Assembly: GCA_019241095.1 (NCBI GenBank)
Contig: JAFAXJ010000689.1
Coordinates: 1-10,761 of the forward strand
Direction: 5' to 3'
DNA length: 10,761 bases
From: Verrucomicrobiota bacterium
Lineage (GTDB): Bacteria > Verrucomicrobiota > Verrucomicrobiia > Chthoniobacterales > JAFAMB01
Below, piece after piece: positions 7,431 through 10,761 of this stretch (position 1 is its first letter; each line of letters begins with the position of its first letter). Below the pieces are notes generated by a model. The model ran no database searches, had not been told where the DNA came from, and saw only the letters and a list, made by a program, of their open reading frames with translations. The translations under genes and the position numbers were made by a program.

Positions 7431-7985
7431 TTCGGCCAAAGCTGTTTGCACAGTTGGCAGTACTGCATTGACCAGCTTCTCCGGTGAGGTCTTCTTCTCT
7501 CGGCTCCATTGCATAGCTGCGCCGGCGATCGCCCAACTTATCATCGTCGCTTTCAATTCGGGGCTCTTAGCTCCATGAGTGCGAAGCCCAATCAACAAGT
7601 ATTCGCGCATGACGTTCTTGACCTGCGACTCGACCATTGGCTCAAATTGCCGCTGATGCCTCTGACAACCGGAAGAAACCTCAGCCAGAAAATCGCACGC
7701 TGCGAGGATCAGGTGCCTCAAGGCCCTTTCACAGGTGGATTTGTTCCCGGAAGTACGGGCCTCGATCAAAGCAGCGAACCTTTCGCCCATCATTGCCTCC
7801 AATAAAGCAAATTTATCAGTGAAGTGATCATAGAATGTAGCGCGATTGAGGGTTGATCGCTCAGTGATGTCCTGCACGGTGATTAGATCAAAAGCCTTTT
7901 CTGAAAGAAGGGACTGAAAAGCATGGAAAAGCATTTGCCGAGTACGCCGGATTCGCGGGTCAATCTTTGTTGGCCCTTCAGTCAT
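7425..7985 (-). CDS. TetR/AcrR-family transcriptional regulator
   Basis: From the ATG at 7985 this is a 186-residue DNA-binding protein; a GTG at 8000 would add five residues. The N-terminal domain begins DPRIRRTRQMLFHAF (9-23), followed by the helix-turn-helix ITVQDITERSTLNRATFYDHFTDK (35-58), which is the classic TetR pattern with the conserved FY.HF.DK end. The C-terminal ligand and dimer domain (about 70-186) resembles the small TetR_C type often found next to transporters. It probably represses its own gene, the MFS gene downstream on the same strand and perhaps the divergent DUF5069 gene, with an unknown ligand relieving repression. I prefer the ATG because the GTG codon overlaps the likely -10 region. 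If the promoter assignment is right, transcription would begin within a few bases of the ATG, giving a leaderless message. Family is sure. Confidence 0.92.
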   Translation of the reverse strand: MTEGPTKIDPRIRRTRQMLFHAFQSLLSEKAFDLITVQDITERSTLNRATFYDHFTDKFALLEAMMGERFAALIEARTSGNKSTCERALRHLILAACDFLAEVSSGCQRHQRQFEPMVESQVKNVMREYLLIGLRTHGAKSPELKATMISWAIAGAAMQWSREKKTSPEKLVNAVLPTVQTALAEK

Positions 7986-7991
7986 TGTCGA

Positions 7992-8019
7992 AAAATACAC
8001 TTGACAAGCTATCCGTCAA
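7992..8019 (-). promoter_or_regulatory. Promoter of the TetR gene
   Basis: On the minus strand TTGACG (8019-8014) is followed after 16 bases by TATTTT (four of six to the -10 consensus), ending about eight bases before the ATG at 7985. The expected start of transcription falls almost on that ATG, so the message may be leaderless. Confidence 0.4.
8001..8019. promoter_or_regulatory. Candidate TetR operator, TTGAC-N9-GTCAA
   Basis: TTGAC (8001-8005) and GTCAA (8015-8019) form a perfect inverted repeat in the divergent TetR/DUF5069 spacer. Each arm is also a -35 element, one per strand (TTGACA on plus, TTGACG on minus), so a bound dimer would block both promoters. The size and position suit a TetR-type operator. 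That this TetR protein binds it is an inference from position. Confidence 0.55.
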
Positions 8020-8029
8020 ACGATGTATT
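8001..8029 (+). promoter_or_regulatory. Promoter of the DUF5069 gene
   Basis: TTGACA (8001-8006) is followed after exactly 17 bases by TGTATT (8024-8029), which matches the -10 consensus at four of six positions. Transcription would start near 8036, leaving a leader of about 50 bases before the ATG at 8085. Confidence 0.5.
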
Positions 8030-8084
8030 AACGACAAAAGTTGTTTTTCCATCTAGTGACGGCTAACCCAACCAATAAAACATC

Positions 8085-8522
8085 ATGAGCCCCGTAAAAG
8101 ATCTAACCAAAGAACCACCTCGCAGCCCTCGCAATCGTCTCAGCGGCTATGTGATCATGGCCCGAATGATTGACAAGGGACGTGCTACCATTCACGGAAC
8201 TGTCGGCGAGTATCATTTTGCCTGTCCGCTCGATCAGATGCTTTTCACCTTTAAAGGCGTCCAGGCAGACGAGGTGAAGAAATTGCTGGCTTCCAGCTCC
8301 GATGATGCAGAGGTAGTGAACTGGTTCAACGCGCACGGCACCCCGAAGACAGCAGAGGAAACCAAAGCATGGTCGGATGAAGTCGAGACTTCCAGGCCTT
8401 ACAACGACCCCGAGAAGAAGGACTGGTTTGCTGGCGAATGCGCCAAGTTAGGTCTTAGGCCGGAAAGGTCGACATTGTTCGATTATCTTGAGGCGGATGA
8501 TGCCGCCACGTTCAAAAAATAA
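8085..8522 (+). CDS. DUF5069 domain-containing protein
   Basis: This 145-residue soluble protein matches the DUF5069 pattern, opening DLTKEPPRSPRNRLSGYVIMARMIDKGRA (6-34) and followed by a segment GTVGEYHFACPLDQMLFTFKGV (38-59) and a helical C-terminal half with WFNAHGTPKT and DYLEADD. I know of no assigned biochemical activity for the family. No signal peptide or membrane segment is present. The ATG at 8085 has no clear ribosome-binding site (the leader is A-rich, CCAATAAAACATC). It is divergent from the TetR gene and shares its candidate operator, so it may be part of the same regulon. A strong hairpin follows the stop by 10 bases. Family call is firm; role unknown. Confidence 0.88.
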   Translation: MSPVKDLTKEPPRSPRNRLSGYVIMARMIDKGRATIHGTVGEYHFACPLDQMLFTFKGVQADEVKKLLASSSDDAEVVNWFNAHGTPKTAEETKAWSDEVETSRPYNDPEKKDWFAGECAKLGLRPERSTLFDYLEADDAATFKK

Positions 8523-8532
8523 GTGAGCTAGC

Positions 8533-8562
8533 AAAGGGCGGCGGACTACTCTGCCGCTCTTT
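8533..8562. terminator. Hairpin terminator after DUF5069
   Basis: AAAGGGCGGCGG and CTGCCGCTCTTT make a 12-bp stem (two G-U pairs when read as plus-strand RNA) with a 6-base loop. Its A and T ends serve as short T-tracts on both strands. It lies 10 bases after the DUF5069 stop. It could also end the minus-strand transcript of the secreted-protein gene, whose stop is at 8642. Confidence 0.75.
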
Positions 8563-8576
8563 CCAGAGGGAAAAAC

Positions 8577-8642
8577 CAGCCAGTTGCATCGAACGATTTC
8601 GTGAGAGAAACCAAACGGTTTTATAAGCGCAAGGACGTTCTC
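8577..8642 (+). repeat. Direct repeat, copy A
   Basis: This copy shares CAGCCAGTTGCATC, then CGATTTCGTGAGAGAA, then TAAGCGCAA with copy B at 9882-9943, in the same order and orientation, with a few substitutions and short gaps between. It fills the space between the DUF5069 terminator and the stop of the secreted-protein gene. No open frame or known element explains it. The minus strand reads LSRNR.MQLA in both copies, which is only a consequence of the repeat. Confidence 0.75.
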
Positions 8643-9676
8643 TACTCGTGCCGTTCCCGTGCTTGCGAATGATCGCCATTGACAGCGGGTGGTTCATTTT
8701 CAATTTCTGTTATACCAGGAAGCGGTACCCGCAAATGTTGCTTATCGGACCCGGACTCATCCGATAAAAGGAAATACATCGGTTTTCCAATCGCATCGGC
8801 GGGAACTTCGAACAGAGACTCGCCCGTCCTAGACAGACCTGGTTGAATCTCTTCGTACTCGAAAATTGGTCCCTTGAGCGAACGTTTATATTTTTTACCG
8901 AACTCATCTGCCAGATCAAACGAATCGAAATAAACGCGTTTAGTAGACTCGCTAATGTTACGCGCGGTAAATGTAAGCCACACAAAAACCGCTCCTTTAT
9001 CGGGCCTCGCCTGCATATCGCCATAGGTCCTTAGGGTCTTATAACCTGTGATCGTGTACTCACAGCCGCCGAACGTGACATTCGTTCCAACTCCCTGAAC
9101 TTTGCGCTCGATTTCCATTTCAGGAGACCAAAAGCCTCGAACAGGGCGTACAGCCTTAGGCGTCTCGTTAATCTGTGCCGAGGCATCCTGACTTTCTCCC
9201 ACCGGCGGTTCCAGTTTTGAGAAAGCTTCTCCTTGGCGCCAAGGCAATACCTGAAGCTGTAAGGAACGTATCTTGGGTACATCTCCTTTTTTTGAATATT
9301 CGACGATGAAACGACAGTGAGCTCGATGCTCCTTGCCGGAGGTTTCCAAAACGTACCTCTGCAGCTCAATCGAATCACGCGTCAATCCGCTGTCCAGGGA
9401 AGAATGCTCGAAGCTTCCCGGGTTATACTTTGACCTGCAAATCGTATAGATCCGACTGTCGTTTCTCATGTCGGCCGCTATGTAAGACGGCGACGTATCT
9501 TTCCGCCCGAAGTAATTGATTGGACTGTCAATGTACTGTTCCAAAATCGTGTAATCATGATGGTTAAGTGCCCCATCGATTTGGACGATAAAACCCGATG
9601 TTTCGCCGTTACAAGCACGCGCGAATAGTCCCGCCGTGAGGAGTAAACAGTGTAAAATTCGCTCCATATTGGTCAT
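8642..9676 (-). CDS. Secreted protein with C-terminal DUF4352-like domain
   Basis: This 344-residue protein has an N-terminal signal peptide, MERILHCLLLTAGLFARA (residues 4-21), with an AxA cleavage motif (ARA) before Cys22. The lipobox position -3 is Ala, so it is probably not a lipoprotein. Residues 30-145 (with YIDSPINYFGRKD and SYIAADMRND) resemble a domain I associate with Verrucomicrobia exported proteins, an uncertain recall. Residues about 195-320 fit a DUF4352-like immunoglobulin fold: GVGTNVTFGGCEYTI, then FVWLTFTARN, FDLADEFGKKY, IQPGLSRTGESLFEVPADAIGKP. A proline-rich linker (about 158-182) separates the two. It probably acts in the periplasm or at the surface; the role is unknown. 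The start could be ATG 9676 or ATG 9667, and neither has a good ribosome-binding site. It is flanked on both sides by copies of a direct repeat. Confidence 0.85.
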   Translation of the reverse strand: MTNMERILHCLLLTAGLFARACNGETSGFIVQIDGALNHHDYTILEQYIDSPINYFGRKDTSPSYIAADMRNDSRIYTICRSKYNPGSFEHSSLDSGLTRDSIELQRYVLETSGKEHRAHCRFIVEYSKKGDVPKIRSLQLQVLPWRQGEAFSKLEPPVGESQDASAQINETPKAVRPVRGFWSPEMEIERKVQGVGTNVTFGGCEYTITGYKTLRTYGDMQARPDKGAVFVWLTFTARNISESTKRVYFDSFDLADEFGKKYKRSLKGPIFEYEEIQPGLSRTGESLFEVPADAIGKPMYFLLSDESGSDKQHLRVPLPGITEIENEPPAVNGDHSQARERHE

Positions 9677-9687
9677 AAATTTTGGCC

Positions 9688-9700
9688 GCCTGAATCAGGC
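9688..9700. promoter_or_regulatory. Perfect palindrome before the secreted-protein gene
   Basis: GCCTGA-A-TCAGGC is a perfect 6-bp inverted repeat centred on one base, 12 bases upstream of the ATG at 9676. It could be an operator or a leader stem close to the ribosome-binding region. The window holds no second copy. Confidence 0.3.
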
Positions 9701-9881
9701 CTAATCGAAGTAATTCCGATGACAATTATGATCGCGCAGCTGAGAGACTTCGCTCTTCATAAAAAGGCTTTCCCAGAAATGTGTTGAGGAAAACTGCAAG
9801 TGATCACTCTTTGAGACCGCAGCTTCAATTCTTGCAGGCAGCGCATTGGAAAATGCAAGCCAAACCTCGTCCACGAAGAAT

Positions 9882-9943
9882 CAGCCAGTTGCATCCAGCG
9901 ATTTCGTGAGAGAAGATAAGCGATTTGTAAGCGCAACGATCTC
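9882..9943 (+). repeat. Direct repeat, copy B
   Basis: This is the second copy of the repeat at 8577-8642, in the same orientation and about 1.3 kb away. It begins with the identical CAGCCAGTTGCATC and ends in GCGCAACGATCTC. The ATG of a 48-codon ORF follows immediately, so this copy would form the 5' leader of that ORF. GTTGC near the left end and GCAAC near the right are loosely inverted. The order GTT...AAC is opposite to an integron attC site. Confidence 0.75.
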
Positions 9944-10090
9944 ATGAAGTACGATCCCAGCAAACCAGATCCGGACTACAACACCCTCAAAATCGCACTG
10001 TACGGGTTCGGGATGGCTGCACTGCTTATAATTTTGTTTTTGAGCCTAATGATCCCACTCATGCACGCGGTGAACATGCCGATGCGATAG
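9944..10090 (+). CDS. Small single-pass membrane protein
   Basis: This 48-codon ORF starts MKYDPSKPDPDYNTLKIALYGF, followed by a strongly hydrophobic segment (about 23-42, AALLIILFLSLMIPLM) and a short tail HAVNMPMR. The charged N-terminus and single helix are typical of small bacterial membrane proteins, such as subunits or regulators of larger membrane complexes, but no family is recognised. There is no clear ribosome-binding site. The bases before the ATG belong to the direct repeat (copy B). The hydrophobic run is too coherent to dismiss, though short ORFs can arise by chance. Confidence 0.5.
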   Translation: MKYDPSKPDPDYNTLKIALYGFGMAALLIILFLSLMIPLMHAVNMPMR

Positions 10091-10761
10091 GCGTTCGGTT
10101 GTTTATCGGAAAGCTGTCGATCAGCTTAGCCCACCTAGGTGCATGAGATCACTTTGGCACTGCCGACGACGTAACCCTTAATGGAACTAGGATATGACCT
10201 TCAGAGCTTATTTGGGTTTAGCCACGAGCCAATCCGGCACCGTACCGGTTCGACCTATGAAAACAAATGGGTGCCAAGGACCGCCTTCCTGGAAAGGTCT
10301 CCTGACTAGCTCTTCATCGACCTTTCCTTGCGCGGACACCCTGAAAAAACGACGCTGTGCCAGCAATAAACAGAACCGGAGCAGTGCGAAGAAGAGCCCT
10401 CAAATCGAAAATAGAAGTTGCCAAAGATCATCCACAACGTAGCATTAAGACGTGCTTAAGGCGGTGCGGCTTTTTCGACACTACTGTTGTCGGCCTCTGA
10501 TTACTTGGTCGTGAATTAATCTTGAGAGGAAGCTGCCGTCGAACTTTTCAAAAGCTTTCCGACGGTTCCACTGACCAAATCAGAGCGGACGTTTCGTGGT
10601 CCCTTCCATGTGGGCTCCAGGGGCTCTTCTTTGCGTTACCCTTCGCCGCACTCGAAAGATGATGAGTGGCAATGCCAGGCGGTCCCACAATATGTAGAAC
10701 AAGCGAAAACCAATCAGAGTAGTCTGTGACGATAAAGAGGTCCAATTTCACTGTTCAGGAA
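10091..10761. other. Right-end region without supported gene
   Basis: No gene is supported. An 82-codon plus ORF (10194-10442) is Ser/Thr/Lys-rich and shows no structure. A 67-codon minus ORF (10548-10751, GTG start, in-frame stop just upstream) has a hydrophobic opening but no motif or ribosome-binding site. GGCACC (10229-10234) and GGTGCC (about 10269-10274) are perfect inverted arms too far apart for a simple terminator. The region may hold the promoter of a gene beyond the window. Confidence 0.45.

Noticed and set aside
8512..8703. Minus-strand ORFs at 8512-8703 and 9757-9963 sharing LSRNR.MQLA as a small protein family
   Set aside because: The shared residues fall exactly on the DNA repeat and the flanking residues are unrelated, so the likeness comes from the repeat and not from a gene.
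8577..9943. Integron attC sites bounding a gene cassette
   Set aside because: The repeat ends read GTT...AAC on either strand, opposite to the AAC...GTT order of attC, and no integrase is present.
10225..10275. tRNA or attachment-site relic around GGTTCGACC
   Set aside because: The T-loop-like bases do not sit in a 5-bp stem, and no tRNA body could be folded.
10194..10442. 82-codon plus-strand ORF
   Set aside because: Ser/Thr/Lys-rich without any hydrophobic core, no ribosome-binding site and no motif.
10548..10751. 67-codon minus-strand ORF with GTG start
   Set aside because: Hydrophobic start is suggestive, but there is no ribosome-binding site or family match and the ORF is closed by a stop just upstream.

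Overview
The window looks like ordinary bacterial chromosome of moderate GC. A member of the Verrucomicrobiota, perhaps a soil Chthoniobacterales-type lineage, is my best guess. The guess rests on a DUF5069-family protein, a secreted protein whose N-terminal half resembles a domain I associate with Verrucomicrobia, and the loose gene packing with many long spacers. No rRNA, tRNA, CRISPR array, transposase or phage gene is visible, so the placement is an inference.

Layout. 1-725 holds no convincing gene. A 233-residue orphan with CYTH-like features lies at 726-1427 (+), followed by a gene-poor 1.1 kb spacer (1428-2530) with one possible small exported ORF on the minus strand. Two plus-strand metabolic genes come next: a Gfo/Idh/MocA-family oxidoreductase (2531-3691) and an isochorismatase-fold hydrolase (3796-4410). 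Convergent to these is a histidine-phosphatase-fold protein on the minus strand (4461-5081). Next, on the minus strand, come a DUF4332 helix-hairpin-helix protein (5302-5706), a possible 66-codon ORF bridging it to the gene upstream, an MFS transporter (5890-7278) and a TetR-type regulator (7425-7985). The TetR gene is divergent from a DUF5069 gene (8085-8522, +). The two share a 122-bp or shorter promoter region holding TTGAC-N9-GTCAA, a good candidate operator. A strong hairpin follows the DUF5069 gene. The right end holds a secreted protein with a DUF4352-like domain (8642-9676, -), a 48-residue single-pass membrane ORF (9944-10090, +), and about 670 bp without a supportable gene.

How the parts may work together. 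The clearest regulatory unit is TetR plus MFS transporter, the usual arrangement for an inducible exporter or importer, with DUF5069 as a second likely target of the shared operator. The sugar-type oxidoreductase and the isochorismatase-fold hydrolase may be co-transcribed, but no substrate can be named.

The most unusual structure is a pair of about 62-66 bp direct repeats (8577-8642 and 9882-9943) that flank the secreted-protein gene exactly. A shorter, gapped match to the same repeat lies inside the histidine-phosphatase gene (about 4801-4832), where the protein seems to carry extra residues between two family motifs. This hints at a dispersed repeat that may also enter coding sequence, but the third match is weak and needs a genome-wide search.
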